Shown: positions 49,639-62,806 of the stretch, piece after piece | How positions within the stretch are numbered: position 1 is the first letter of the stretch | Layout: each line of letters opens with the position of its first letter | Source: Phorcus lineatus | Lineage: Eukaryota; Mollusca; Gastropoda; Trochida; Trochidae | Assembly (NCBI GenBank): GCA_921293015.1 | Contig: OV121092.1 | Location: 5,028,001 to 5,092,000, forward strand | DNA length: 64,000 nucleotides | Direction of reading: 5' to 3' | Program-made: the position numbers and the translations under genes | Notes under the pieces: model-generated | Told to the model about the DNA's origin: nothing | Databases searched by the model: none | The model's input: only the letters and a program-made list of their open reading frames with translations

Positions 49639-50137
49639 CTGATATCAACAGAGAACTCAGAATTGTGGCCTTTATACTGACATATTAATTAGGTGTTGTG
49701 TCCCAAAAGTTTCTAAACTTACTATAAAAACTGAAGAAACTTTTTTAAAATCACCCGTAACTTAATGCCCAGTCGAAAATGGCGAGTTGAATACCTGTTG
49801 CCTCACCCTGGGTGTGTGATTTATTCCAGCAAAGGACTTGACCCGAAAAAGTAAAAGAACTTTTACTATTGCAGATTGCCATATTATTATTGTATGAGCC
49901 AGGATAGATGTATACCATTGTTACATGTGTTCACTCTCTAAATAATGAAAAAGGCATCAAAGGCAAGTATTTATATCCAACTGATTTAAATATTCAAAAT
50001 TATGCTACTGTAGGAAGGGTTTATTTTCATACCCAAGGAATTTTTTTCTGCCATCCCATTTGTTGAAATTGAAAAAATGTGAATAGATAAGTCTATACTA
50101 AAACAAATGGAATAAAAGTTGCAATTATTTAGAAGGC

Positions 50138-50143
50138 TTTATT
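50138..50143 (-). terminator. Poly(A) signal of the ICE2 gene
   Basis: AATAAA on the minus strand, 19 bases past the ICE2 stop codon (50162-50164), giving a very short 3' UTR if used. It is the nearest canonical signal. Confidence 0.6.
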
Positions 50144-50161
50144 AGCACCAACTGATAAGTG

Positions 50162-53100
50162 TCAGGTTTTCTTCACATTTCCTCTCTTGGGCCACTGCTT
50201 CTTCTTCTTCTGTGCCCTCTTCTTCTTCAGGTTCTTCTTTGCAGTGTTTGACACGTAATCTGGAGAATAAAACATTGTTGTACATAAAGAATATCACCGA
50301 CAAAAGTAGTGGCTGATCCATGGGGGATGGCCTTCAGGGTGTTGAATCCTTCTTTGAATTTGTTAATCTATTTTGTATATCAACCTATTCACTTGTAAAA
50401 ATATGCCTTATCAAATGTATAAAAGGTAAAATTTGGTAAGTCAGTCCCCTGGGACTTACAACTGTTTTAACCTGTGATAAATTACCTTGAGGTTCGAATG
50501 TACATGGCACCCTGCCATTCCGCCTGTGTACCGGCAGCAACACCGTGGTGTCTATAGGAATGTAGGGCACCTCCCCTCTCTGTGTCTCTACTGGCACTCC
50601 AAACCCCATGTAGCTGAACTTTAGGTCGTGGGACCCCCTGTTGGCAAATGAAAGTGTGACTTAAATCAAAATCTCCTCAATTGTATATAACATTATTATT
50701 CTTGTTTTCAAACTAGCAGTGTAAGTCAATAGGGAAAGGACTGAAATGTTCTCTAATACCAAATGGATATGCATACTTCTTGAGCGAATTTTGTTTGGAT
50801 ATCTATATGATATACAGATCATCGTCAAACTTAATATCAAAAGACACTAGTTAGAAAGCTAAACTGACAAAGCAAATCCACATGCATAATGTTTCAGAGC
50901 TATAAAGAGGTGTTCCTTATCGGAAATTCCAGAAACAAACGGATTAAATAGACTACCTTTTGTTCTCTGTACTCTTGAGGAGTTGGCAAGAGTTCTCTCC
51001 CTTCCTGTGACTGAGCAGATACTGTCCAGCTGGCAACCTGAAAGCATGAGACAGTTAAAAGTGGAGCCTTTGACTATGTAGCTCTTCAGGCTCTCTATGC
51101 ATCGAGGTTACAGAAATGAATGTAAAGAAAATCAAATAAATAGTTATCGAACACCGAATTGGCCATAACTTTAAAATAATTTCTGAGTCACCAATATTGT
51201 GAAATGTAAGTATTTGAGACAAACACGACATGCCACAAAATCAGTCATATGGGTGTCAAAATATTAACATTACCTGAATAGACCTAAGAAACAAAACAAT
51301 TAACCTGATGTCTGAAATTTTATTTATATTGCCTTTCGTTACAAAATTGAATGAGTTTATTCTTTTTATTTTCAATTTCAGCAACCAATCAAGAGTTCCC
51401 TCCCTTGTTGCTATGGTTCTAAAAACATGTTCACCTTCAGGCACACGCCTGTCTCATATTTGAAAAGTCAAAAATTTTGAGCTCAAGAAAACTCATTTTC
51501 TCATAAAATATTACAACAAAGACAAATTTGGAGAATAATACAAGAAACAGTGTAATAAATACAATTTTTCAAGTACTCACTCAGTAAGTTTGAGAAAGAT
51601 GCTATGAAGCGAAGCCAGGGCATGTACTGGTCTGCAACAGAATTAATTAAATTCTAAGTGACTGCCAAATGATATAATGCTGCATCATTCCTGCAGGGCT
51701 GAGTTACAGTATTTATAACATCACAAGAAAAAGAATAGTTTGATAACCAGCAATACTGAAAGGGGGGATTCATTCATCTGGAAAGGAGGGGTTAACCCTC
51801 AGGGGTCACTAATTTGAGGTCCTTTTAAAAAAACCCAACATGGTTCATCTAAATTTATTGTTGAAAGTTATGTTGATGCACTGTTAAATTGCACTTCTTT
51901 TCAACACCACTTCTTAATGTCAGCTTACAGCAAGGCTACTATACTCACACAAACGGAAGGGAGGGGTTGACAATTGAGTTGAGCTCCAGCTCATCTATCT
52001 TAATCAGTTCAGATGTCAGACCATTGATTCTACCTGTTTTAGAAGGAAAAGACTGAGAAATGAACCAATGCCTTCAGGATTCAAGTATACATTTCATATG
52101 TAACAAAAAGAGATCAAATTTATTTGAGCAACAGTGCAAATTTGCTTTTTAAACTACACAGATGTAATTTTCTTGAGTCTGATTTTCAACATGAAAACAC
52201 CTATCTGCCTTATTAAATCAAATTTTGGTGGCTTTTGAGTATGAAGATGGCACTACAGATGTACGTACCCCTGATGAGCCTGGTGTGGGGTTTGACATAG
52301 CACGTGATCCAGTCCCTAGCCACCTCACTTAGCGTCACCTGCTCCACTCCAAACTTTGCCTGGTACTCCAGCTTGGGCACGATACACACTGGCTGGCTCT
52401 GCAACATGGGAGGTAACATTGTTTATTCAGGAACCTACTATTGCTATTGCCAGTACATAGAACTGTATACAGAAAGCACAAGTTGAGACTACCATCGTAC
52501 CATACCATGTACCAATTTTTACTGGTGGGTCGCCAGATTCACATTTCCTAAAAAGTCACCTACTTCGGGTACAAACACTAGTCTCTCAAACCTGGATAAA
52601 GCCTTTCTTATAGCAAGTCACACACTGAATGATTTCAACTGCTGCTGAACTAGACTGAAAGCAATTAAATGAGCAAAGCCAAGGGAAATTGTAACAGATA
52701 CAAGAGAAAGCAAACTTCTATAAACTGATCCTACATAGTTGTAAATTGTAACCTTATGGTTTGATAATATCGAGAAAGAAACAAAACTTAAAGAAATTTA
52801 GACAGTCTGATTAAAATCGACAATGTTCCAAGAAATTAAAGTTTCAACATATTGATTTAATAAAGATTCGAGCTCATTCTGATTAGGGTTTTCATCTTTA
52901 CATACTCTAACCGCAGCAATAGTCAATGCATATGTAATATTTAAGATAATTATCTAATTATCATATATTGTTTGAGACCAGTTCTGCGAACTAGAAACTA
53001 ATGAACAGACAAACCCATAAGGCAATGACTAAATCACTGGGCTTTACATAACACTCATCAACGGTCAACCAGAGATTAATGTTTCAATACTCTTTACAAT

Positions 53101-56100
53101 CACCCCTGGGACTCTTCATTAGGAAAATCTGTACTGAAATTACCAGCGCTTGATTTGAATAACCCATTGAGACTGCTGTGTTGATTTGACTACAAGGAAG
53201 TCTCGAAACACGCTTAAGTCATGCTATAAAGTCATTGTTTGCAATACCAGCCTACAGATAATACTTTCATATGTTCAGCCAATCAAGTGGGACAGTTTCC
53301 TTTTAAATTTCAGATTCTAGGTCCTTAAAATCCGCCGAGAGTGACTAAGCTTTTTTTCAAGCATTTAATTGGGTTACTGTTTGAAAACAAAAAAGGCTGC
53401 TAATTACAAAGTAAGTACAAATTTTCTTGAAGAAAATTCCAAAGATAACTTGTGAAGAGTATCAGAACATAAAGCCCTGGACGGCCATAGATGCCTAACA
53501 GTATGATAAAACCGAACCTTGTGAGAGAGGTCGCGAAGCTGGCCATGGCAGGAGGACCTGAGGAGAAGTGTAAGACCAGAGAAGTTCCACAGGTTGTACG
53601 ACACATTGTGTTCTTCAGGCTGACGCAACTCAGACAGGTTCTCTACAGAAGGGAAGAAGTAGGTAAACAAGGTGAGATGCATTTCAAACTGAGCCACTGC
53701 GAGTGTTACTGAACAGTTCAGTAACAACATTATTCAAAATTGAGGTAAGTGTTTAGCGGAATGGGCCTGGGCAACTGGAGCATGAAGTGACAAATTCATG
53801 TCAAGTATAAATATTTGTCATAATTTAGCTCATTTATAAAATAGTAAAGCCAAGAAGAGGTTCTAACACTGTCACCATTTTGAAATGATTTTCATCAGTT
53901 TGGATGTCCAGCACTTTCATTACCTTCAGAGGCCTGAGTTGTGTCAGATCTTCCCCTACCAGTGGGTAACATCTTCTCTTGAAGTTGCAGTATTGAGTCA
54001 AGGGGAGATAACCCAGGTTTACTCAGCCTCGCTTTCTTCCCTTTACCCTTGGAGCCACTGACCTCTCTATCTGTGGAGGAATTTGATCAAATAATTCAAT
54101 TACTAGTAATCAGAGGTGAAAGTGGACTCAAGTTCATTATTAAGAATCAGGTGTACTTTACTCTTCAAATTTATATCAAGGCAAAAGTATTTGATAAATC
54201 AATTTATTGAAATAACAAGAACGGTTCTTCTGACTTCATACAAACCTTCCACTGTTGCTGAGGGGAAACTCATATCAGCACTAGACGTCTTCACCATGAT
54301 GTTGTCAACTTTTGATGGACTGAACAGCATATTGGTGTCAAGAATGTTTTCAGATGGGTAACTTCCATATTCTGAATTACCATCTTTAACACTTGTGACA
54401 AAGTTCTTCTCAACTGTGGCAGATTTAGAAACTGAACCACCCTCCTCCCCTTCAACAACCATTGACTCTGAATTTGTCCTTGACCTCTGACCTGAACCTG
54501 ATCTTGACCTTGATTTTCTTTTGACTTTAGGTTCAGGGCTGTGGTCGGTCTCAGAGTCCCCAGCTCCATGAACATCACCAATCTTGCTTGAGCGCAACAC
54601 ACGCTTTGGTACCGAAAATTCTTCTGATTTCTTTTGATCCTTGGACCTTGTCCATCTCCTGTTGGTGTCTAAAGAAGAATTGTCCCCCATATCAATCACA
54701 AGATCATTTTCATCTTCACTTGTGTCAGTAATACTCTTTCTTTGTTCTGTTTTCTTCACTTTGGGTTTTGATATCCTTGAGTCTTTTTTCCTAGAAACAG
54801 TCTTGACTGGTTCTTCCGTTGGTTCTTCTTTGCCCTTCCGTGTGCGGGATCGAGTACTTCTCCCAAGCGGACTGCCAAGGTCTGGAATGTCAATCACTAA
54901 AGCCTCGTCCTGTGATGTGTCACCGCCAGACGAACTGGCCATTGGAACCTTAACTTCCTTTGGAACAGGAATTTTTATTTTACTGTCTTCTGAGCTTTTC
55001 TTCTCGGAACCGACTTTGCTAATTTTTGTGTCTGAAGTGTCATTGTCAATCTTGGCACCATCAGTGATATTTGAACCTGGAGGACAGTCGTCACTGACTG
55101 TACTTTCTGTTTTAAGGTGAGAATTCTTCTCTATTACATCTTTCCCACAGGATTTCAAATCCTCTGATATTGAATTATCAGCCTTTTGTTTCTTGGCAGC
55201 AGCCTTCAATGAAGCCAGGAGTTCACTGGAATCTTCATCAAATGATTTCTTTGGCTTTTTTTCTGTTTTCCCAAAATCAAAAGACCCAAATGTTTCAAGA
55301 TCTTCCATACTGACATCATTGTCAAAAGGATTAGTGGAGTCTGTTCTTTTGTGGACATCTTTTAGAGCTGTGTTTGACTGAGTAGGTCGATGCCCTTTGG
55401 TATACACTGGCTGGGTGATGAATGCCTAAGCACAATAAAGAAACAATAGTGACAGTAATGAGAGAAAGGAAATAAACTTGACCAAATAAGACCACCCTTA
55501 TATCCAATATCTTTGCATCATGTAGATAATCAATTGTCATGATGATATTTAAGTTTTTTGTTGAAAACCAAAAATAATACTAACACAAACAAAATTCTAC
55601 TTTTCCTTTAAAAATGGTGTTTGGTTAATAATGAAAATGAAGGATAATTTTTTTTTCTCATAAAACATTACATCCACTCAAATTAAATTTGGATCAAAAG
55701 GGTAACATACTTTTAAGGCATATTTGTGAAAGAGGGTGTTCTTTTCCCTGTTGGTCATGTCCTTGGATGCAAATGGTTTGTCAATGTACACTATCTTCTG
55801 TTTGGTACTTATATCTCCATCTGAAAATTATTAATTGTGAATAAAATATGAGAAAATACTAGACAAATATGATTCTGTAAAATTCTCTGCCAAAGGTAAC
55901 AAGAGGTAACCAGAACATTCTTTCTAAAGTTCAGCTCTTGTATCACTTGCTGATGTACAAATATCATTTTTCTTAAATTTTAAAAGAAAATCAAAATAAA
56001 TCTCAAGTTTTGAAAAAAAGTATGTCAGTAATCAGTGTTGCAAATTTACACTGCTCGAGAATTTGTTTAGGTGAAATAACTGAAATCAATTAACTGTAAA

Positions 56101-59100
56101 AAAGCTGGCAGTGATGCGAGGTCAGTGATGACAAGACAATCATGGAATTTTAGGAGCCTTAGTAAATATACTAAGAAAAATTAGTTAAGCAACAAAATGG
56201 TTTTCTGTATCGAGTAAAAAAAGTATAATCACTTCACTATCGAAATTTGTGTTGTCCCTTATATATTATTTTGAGTATACAAACATTTTAATTGATAAGT
56301 ATGTAAATATGTCACATGCAAAAAGTATGATAGCTCTTAACCATGGGATACTGACAATCCTGCTCAGCCTGCCTGATAGTGACTGGTATGTCCCAGGCTC
56401 GGCTGAACTTGGGGGCATGGTTGTCGACTAGACATCGAAGAGCACTGCCGCACGTCACCACCTGACACCCGTGTCTCAGGGCAAGCAGCTCACAGTTATT
56501 GTCACGACTGCATGCCTGAAAATAGTAAGGGTGCGCAGTATTATTGGTATATTGGATTATTGCAATAAAGAAACACCACGATACATACCAGTATAGTTTT
56601 CTTAAAATATCCAATATATTGGAGTTTTTAGAAATAACAATTTCAATGTAAAATTTGGACCGATACCCATCCTAAGAAAATAGGGAAGGTAACAATGTTA
56701 AAGAAGAGAATCATAGAAAGAGGAAATCTCATGAGAGTCTTCTGATATAGGTTATATCAACACGAGTCGATTTAAGGTACAAATGTCCAAGTCTTGCAGA
56801 GAAATATATTTATTTTACTAAAAACTATAAGTCAAATTGGTATTTGTATGAGATTTTAAACATCAAACAAAATCGCTCTTGAGCAGGAGAAAGAATGCAA
56901 ATTTATTGTACCAAAATTTTTCATCAAGGTTCTTCAGATCTTGATGCTTACTATTTCTATTCTTACTATTTACACATCATGGTAATATTATCAATCTGGT
57001 ATCATGACACTATTCTCAGCTGTTCAATGATGTCAACGCCTTGTGAACACCATGAGCCTCATAACATCATGAGAATCAATTCCTGCAATATGTACCACTA
57101 TATAATGTTAGTTTTGATAAGTGACATTCAGCCAGTTTTTGGAGATACAAAATACAATACACTTACTTCATGATTCCAGGCTTTCTTGTTTACTGTTTTC
57201 CTTCCATGGCTGGGAAACCTCTTGTTCACCTTATCATAATGTGTTGGCATCTCTGTTTGTTTCACCAGATCAGGCAGGAACACTTTGGGGAAGGTTCCCT
57301 AGAATTGATGATAAAAACACAAAACTGTGTAATTAAATATATGTATAGTACATTTATATCCCATTGTACCTCTATGCCAAAACATGCCCAAAGCGCACAC
57401 ACACATAAAGTATTAGCATTTGCTGGGCATACCCCGATGAATTTCAATGACTAAATAAAACACAATATTGTTAGCATGTACCTGAAAGCAGAAAAACAGA
57501 GACATGGTTACTCTTTCCACAGAATTTTACTTGTATTCTGACTGCTGATATTTTTGCAGAGAGAGCGCATGTAAAACCATTCTGCCAATTCGCTACTGTT
57601 GAACTATCAAGTGCAAGCTGTACCTTGCCAACAACAAATGTAATTTCACTATATTTCATGCAACATTAGAATAATCACTAACTCCATGTAACAATCCAAG
57701 ACCCATTCATTCTAACTACAAAGAGGGCGAGAAGAGTTTTACATAGGTAGTGACTGACAGCAGTGGCAAATTCAATGAAGGGGGGCAGAAGGATGAGGAT
57801 TCACATTCTAAAATTTTGGGAGGTAAATTGCCTGTGAAAAGGTAACCGCCCTTACAATCTCCTTGATAAAAATTTCTGGATGCCCTATGGACTATGTAGA
57901 TGTTTATATACCCAGGACTCACTTACCAGCTCCACAAGGAGTCTCTCGTGCTGGAGGGTGGGGCTGTAGCTGGGGTCAGACGTAGTCTCCAGGGGGAGGG
58001 AGGTGTCAGGGCTGTAATACCGGTGGTAGTGGTCCACTCGTCGCCACTCACTTGTTAGCTTCTCCTGTAAGCATACAATACTCATTGCACAGGCAGACAA
58101 ACGAACAGCTCTTTGAGATTGCTTGAACTAATGTTCATAACTTCCCCTAAAGAATAAGTCTTTCCATTCTCCTTCATTGGCTGATTTAAGTGTAGCTGAA
58201 TTGAAACACTCACCTGGGATTATTTTGGAATTTTTATCAACAAGTCGTGTTTAAAGTAGCTAACCACCTGCTAGCAAACTGCTGATTAATTTTAGAAAGG
58301 CCGGCTGGAGATGAGGTCAGTAAGCCTGTCTTGCTTTTGTCATTTTAGATGAACAAAGTTTTCACACATTGCAGAGCTTTTCAAATTTTAGGCAGGGTGG
58401 TTTATTTTCCAAACCAAAACAAAAACAATAATGTTTTACAAAAACTAAAGGATTCTCCTTTGGCAGAAATTTAGAAATGAATAAAGGGAGACAACTCACA
58501 TTGACATATTTCCTGGCAGCTGGCAGGAGATGATTGTAATCAAAGTGTCTGGATTTGGCAACTTGCTCCGTGTACTGAAGGAACGCTGCCTGCTCCTGAC
58601 TCACTCGTACCTGCAGTGACTGCAAAAGAATTTTAAAAATAAGATTTTATCATCAGTTTGATGAAAGAAAATAGTACATGAAATGACTTGATAATCAACA
58701 TAGAATCACAAACGTCCTAAATCAATGACTCAAATGCCTTAAGGACCGGTCATTTATTAAAGGGGGTACAGGGGATTTTCCTCTTAAAATTGTATATAAA
58801 AATGTGGCCCTCCCGTAACCTTTTGTAACCCCCGGCCCACCTCCCCTCCCCTTTAATAAATGATCAGTTCCTTATCTGGTTGATGAATCTACACATTTGA
58901 TAGTTGCAATATCACCAATAGTACACACATCTTATAACATTTGACCAAACAAGAACCTTCACCTCAAACTCTGTGAGTTCTTTGATATCAGTGGGTGAGG
59001 GATGTTGGGGTCGGAACGACATGAGATATTTCTGGAAGAGCTCAAGATAACGTCTCTGTTCCTTCGAGCTCAAGGAGGACTTCTGGGCTTTCGGCTTCTG

Positions 59101-62100
59101 CTTCTCGGCTGCAGGTCTGCAATACAACAACATTGACATTCTCTTTTACACAATATGCAAAATGTGAAAGTGAAAGTTAGTCAATACACAAGCAAAATCA
59201 AAATTTTGCCTCCTGCATCAAAGGCAACAAGTTATTGACTGCAGGAGTTGATACATGATTCTCATTTAGGTAGGTGTGCTTTATTGGTTTTCTAAAGTTA
59301 TAATTTAGTTATTAACTATTAAGCAGTTACTCTTAATAATTGTGTAAAGAATTACTGATTTTAGTTTTTTTGGGCTACATTATCTTGTGTACTTTTATCA
59401 TACATTTAGAACACTCTTTTGCGGATCCTCTACGGACCTGACAATGGACAGCAAATGGCAATTAACCCAGGGGTTTTATCACACCAGAGCATTGGAATAA
59501 ATGTTATCTATCTGACCACACCCTGTCATAAATGATATCTTTAATCAAAATGTTCATTAATTACCCTGTCGGCTTAACATCAGGTTCAGATGTGGCCCCC
59601 ATCTTCTTTGATGGTCCTGCCTGCGAGTGACGATCTGCCACCCCACCCATTTGCTTCTTAATCTCTGCAGAGTTACCTTTGACTTGATATGGGGAGAGAG
59701 GTTGGAAGGTTGACTGACCACTGCGAGTTTCATACTCAAACTTTGCTGCCAGCTTTTCCTCCAGTGAGACACTTCCTAGAACACGGGTGAAGCTTTCCTC
59801 GGTGAAAAAAGCTGTCACTCCGTTTATTGGGTCCTTCCTGGAATTTAATGCATAACTAGCTGTGCTGCTTACCATGAGATTTGTCATATGTTATATTCAA
59901 AGTAATGAATGGGAGGTTATTCACTCCGAAAAAGACACTTGCTATAATATTATACAGGGCTACAGATAAGGGTCGTACACGTGTAATGTACGCCTATAAA
60001 ATTACTAAGTATGGCCCTAAAATAATTTCCATGCGTATCATGTACGCACACGCATGACTGTTTACGCTTGGACATTCATTTCCATGCATATCGTATTTCT
60101 AAATTCATCAAGGATGTTCTGATTCATGAATATAATAATTTCATGTTCCGAGGTTCATTTGACAAACAATTATCGATTGTTGATACCTTGTAAAATGTAC
60201 ACATAAAATGATGTACAGTTTCGCTAGTTTCCGTCGGTAATACATTGGCGATTTCATTGGTTGATTACAACACTTTACACTTTCATAAGTAACATACAAA
60301 CGTGCTCACACTTTGCAAGTACTAAAGTAGTGAGTACACCCCCAAAAGTTTCAGTACACCTTCACTTTATATTCAAGGTGTATGTACACTCACACCTAAA
60401 AAGTTATCTGTAGCCCTGATTATAGAGTTACTAATTTTTCTTGAGAGACAACTTGAGCAGGGTTAATATGTTCCATCCAACACCTTCATGTTATTCAAAA
60501 CATGAATTATCTGAAAAATGTTTGTGTATCACAAATTGAGCAAAATTCAGTCCTAGTTAATAAAGACATATATCTTTATCTTTCTAAAAAAACTTTCAAT
60601 GTCACTGACAAAGCAGACAAAAGCATTTCAACATGTGTATTTTATGTTGATATTATCAGTGAAGCTCTAAGCTTTAACAATCATGTGGTTTTCAACCACA
60701 GCAACTTGATATACTAATTAAAACGTAGGTAAAAAGTGGATGAAAAAATACCCCCACCCTAATGTATAGAGCACTGTACGAAGATTCTTTGCACTGAACA
60801 GTTAACAGAAAATTGTCTTTCAATCTTTGTTTTATATTCATCTTTACATTTTCTTGTTAAAGCAACTATTTCTTTCTGAATCTCTTTAACCTTAACTTTA
60901 TACCAACACAAAAGGCCCTTCTCTTTTCATTCAACACTGATTTAAACTCTTTAGTAACCCATGGCTTGTTGTTTGCAGATAATTTAACACATTTGAGAGG
61001 TACAATATTGTCTACACAAAAATTTATATAATAAGTGACAGAACTTGTGAGCTCATCGAAATTGATACAATCATTTTCAAATACATCCCAATTTGTACAA
61101 TCAAAACATCCTTTTAATTGATCAATACACTCTTTTGTCCAAGATTTTACATATTTGTAAAGTAACAAACTGAATGAATGATAAGTTGTCAAGTGCAATA
61201 GAATTACCAATTGTATTGAAATATTTACTAAGATACTAGAAATCACAGGGGCGTGTATCGCCGAAAATAATAATAGTAATATATAATGAAGAAGAAAAAG
61301 GGTATCTCTACTATATAAATACTAAAGGGATGTAACGCCCTCAGACCCCTCGTCTTGTTCCGGGACGAAATCAACTTGGAAATTCAATATAGATTAATAT
61401 AACAATATACACACATGAAGCCTGATAAATTCCCTTTCGATAGAATGTGAAACAATCAAAATCGGTTGACTTTTGACAGAGCTACACTGTTTTGAAATCG
61501 AAAAAAGTATGTTTTCTTGTGAGTACGCCAAAATCCTGCCTCACTAAAACATCGCTTTCAAACTGATAAAATACGAATTAAACACTCGAATACGTACTAT
61601 GCACGACAAATACAACTTTATCGCAATCCCCTTGCATTCCGATTTCGTAGCGTGACTATTCAAATGAAATATTATGTGATATATACCTTGTAAGCGAGCT
61701 TTTAATGCATTATATGCGGTTTCGATCGCTCGAGTCCGCCATATTTGACCTCAATATTGGACAGGTGGCATAGAATAGGAGCGGCTCGCTGATTGGTTAA
61801 ACATTAACTCTTCTGTAGTGAAGTTACGAAGAATTAATGTTTAGCATATCAGCGAGCCGCTAGTATTCTGCGCTATCCTTCCGTCAAACATGGCTGACCC
61901 GAGCGATCGAAACCGCATTTAATGCAGTAAAAGCTCGCTTACGAGGTATGAATCACATAATATTTCATCTGAATAGTCACGCTACGAAATCGGAATACAT
62001 AGGGATTGCGATAAAGTTGTATTTGTCGTGCATAGTACGTATTCGAGTGTTTAATTCGTATTTTATCAGTTTGAAAGCGATGTTTTAGTGAGGCAGGATT

Positions 62101-62806
62101 TTGGCGTACTCACAAGAAAACATACTTTTTTCGATTTCAAAACAGTGTAGCTCTGTCAAAAGTCAACCGATTTTGATTGTTTCACATTCTATCGAAAGGG
62201 AATTTATCAGGCTTCATGTGTGTATATTGTTATATTAATCTATATTGAATTTCCAAGTTGATTTCGTCCCGGAACAAGACGAGGGGTTTGAGGGCGTTAC
62301 ATCCCTTTAGTATTTATATAGTAGAGATACCCTTTTTTTTCTTCATTATATATTACTATTATTATTTTCGGCGATACACGCCCCTGTGCTAGAAATAACA
62401 TTCATATCACGATTTATTACCATTGACGATTATACGGTTTCATATTACACTAGAAAAGCATGTTTGTGTCGGCAACGTCTGTTTTTCGTCTGCAAAGCAT
62501 GTTTACTGTACCAAGTTATCGAAAACATTACCTGTTATTATAAAATGAAATATGATTCTAATTCTGACTGAAAATATTTGAGGTATAATATATTATCTTT
62601 TTATTTATTACGCTGTATAATTACAGATGTTACACATAAAATAAGAATATCATTAACAGATTACTATTAAAAAATAGCTTAAATGCAATTTTGCAGTTTA
62701 TGTGTTTCTGAACCGTTCTTCCGTATTGCTTGTCACATTTTGCATCTCACCGGAAGAAAACATTTGATGCGCACACCGCTCGATCTTCGGTAAGCGCCAT
62801 TTGCAT
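50162..62806 (-). CDS. ICE2: Little elongation complex subunit 2 (ICE2/NARG2), 17 coding exons
   Basis: Exons in transcript order: 62806-62751, 59837-59565, 59116-58963, 58619-58500, 58064-57927, 57298-57167, 56515-56356, 55820-55711, 55425-54246, 54070-53924, 53642-53518, 52398-52269, 52033-51949, 51631-51581, 51037-50957, 50637-50486 and 50259-50162. Phases agree throughout, giving about 1061 residues (human about 980). Matches to human ICE2 that I recall: KDPINGVTAFFTEESF, SSKEQRRYLELFQKYL, WDIPVTIRQAEQD, YIDKPFASKDMTNREK, and in the C-terminal NARG2 domain (about 820-1040) IVPKLEYQAKFGVEQVT, QYLLSHR and YIPIDTTVLLPVHRRNGRVPCTF. Exon 9 (393 residues) is acidic, Ser/Lys-rich and probably disordered. 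The C-terminus is a Lys/Arg-rich nuclear tail. ICE2 works with ICE1 and ELL in the nucleus to promote RNA polymerase II transcription of small nuclear RNA genes. Least certain: exon 1, and the exon 7 donor, where I chose 'gtcagt' because a nearby 'gttaag' gives the wrong phase. Confidence 0.92.
54246..55425 (-). CDS. ICE2: Long central exon of ICE2 (disordered acidic/Ser-rich region)
   Basis: 1180 nt, open throughout, with acceptor 'attgtgcttag' and donor 'gtttgtat'. It encodes residues about 380-772, full of Ser, Lys, Asp and Glu, with short hydrophobic-acidic patches such as DEALVIDIPDLGS and NDLVIDMGDNSS. Two such 'VIDxxD' patches about 60 residues apart could be SUMO-interacting or partner-binding motifs (inference). 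Opposite-strand frames here are shadows. Confidence 0.9.
58739..58873. mobile_element. Small palindromic MITE in an ICE2 intron
   Basis: About 135 bp. Left TAAGGACCGGTCATTTATTA and right reading back as TAAGGAACTGATCATTTATT form terminal inverted repeats that run on into AAAGGGG. The centre has 'ggggtacaggggat' and 'gtaacccccggcccac'. It lies between exons 3 and 4 of ICE2. Confidence 0.75.
59838..59954 (-). other. Downstream edge of ICE2 intron 1
   Basis: 117 bp between the hAT-like MITE and the acceptor of exon 2 (59837). It includes the branch and polypyrimidine region. Confidence 0.5.
59955..60418. mobile_element. hAT-like MITE in ICE2 intron 1
   Basis: 464 bp with a perfect 15-bp terminal inverted repeat, CAGGGCTACAGATAA at the left and its complement at the right. 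ATTATA lies at both flanks, possibly what remains of an 8-bp target duplication. The inside is AT-rich with a 'gtacgc'-type motif repeated. No coding capacity. Confidence 0.82.
60780..61165 (-). mobile_element. LINE fragment (CR1/L2-like), between endonuclease and reverse transcriptase
   Basis: Minus-strand translation gives WTKECIDQLKGCFDCTNWD, INFCVDNIVPLKCVKL and NNKPWVTKEFKSVLNEKRRA, the linker seen in CR1/L2/Rex-like LINE polyproteins. After AFCVG the frame shifts by one, and the continuation EIQKEIVALTRKCKDEYK follows in another frame. Neither the endonuclease nor the reverse transcriptase core is present, so it is a short dead fragment in ICE2 intron 1. Confidence 0.78.
61236..62396. 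mobile_element. Foldback-type palindromic element with 8-bp target-site duplication
   Basis: Element 61244-62388 (1145 bp) is almost a perfect palindrome: left arm 61244-61813, a 14-base spacer, right arm 61828-62388. The ends are CACAGGGGCGTGTATCGCCG and its complement. CTAGAAAT flanks it at 61236-61243 and 62389-62396, an 8-bp duplication as made by hAT-like transposases. The arms differ at only scattered positions and by small length changes, so it is young. It lies inside ICE2 intron 1, about 70 bp from the LINE fragment. No protein is recognised in the arms. Confidence 0.9.
62397..62750 (-). other. Upstream part of ICE2 intron 1
   Basis: AT-rich. It ends at the proposed exon 1 donor, read on the minus strand as 'cttccg|gtgaga'. 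A plus-strand frame at 62386-62571 is not recognisable. Confidence 0.45.
62751..62806 (-). CDS. ICE2: Proposed first coding exon of ICE2
   Basis: On the minus strand ATG CAA ATG GCG CTT ACC and onward gives M(QM)ALTEDRAVCASNVFF, then CG before donor 'gtgagatg'. Phase 2 fits exon 2 exactly, making the join FFRKDPINGV, and the place and length fit the short N-terminal exon of vertebrate ICE2. Two in-frame ATGs (62806 and 62800) are possible starts. No protein similarity beyond that supports it. Confidence 0.6.

Noticed and set aside
54641-55120. 159-codon plus-strand frame opposite ICE2
   Set aside because: Shadow of the long acidic/Ser-rich ICE2 exon on the other strand; the Ser/Leu-rich translation is expected.
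56336-56342. Donor 'gttaag' for ICE2 exon 7
   Set aside because: It leaves phase 0, while the next exon needs phase 1 and would hit a stop at once; the upstream 'gtcagt' donor restores the frame and fits the human alignment.
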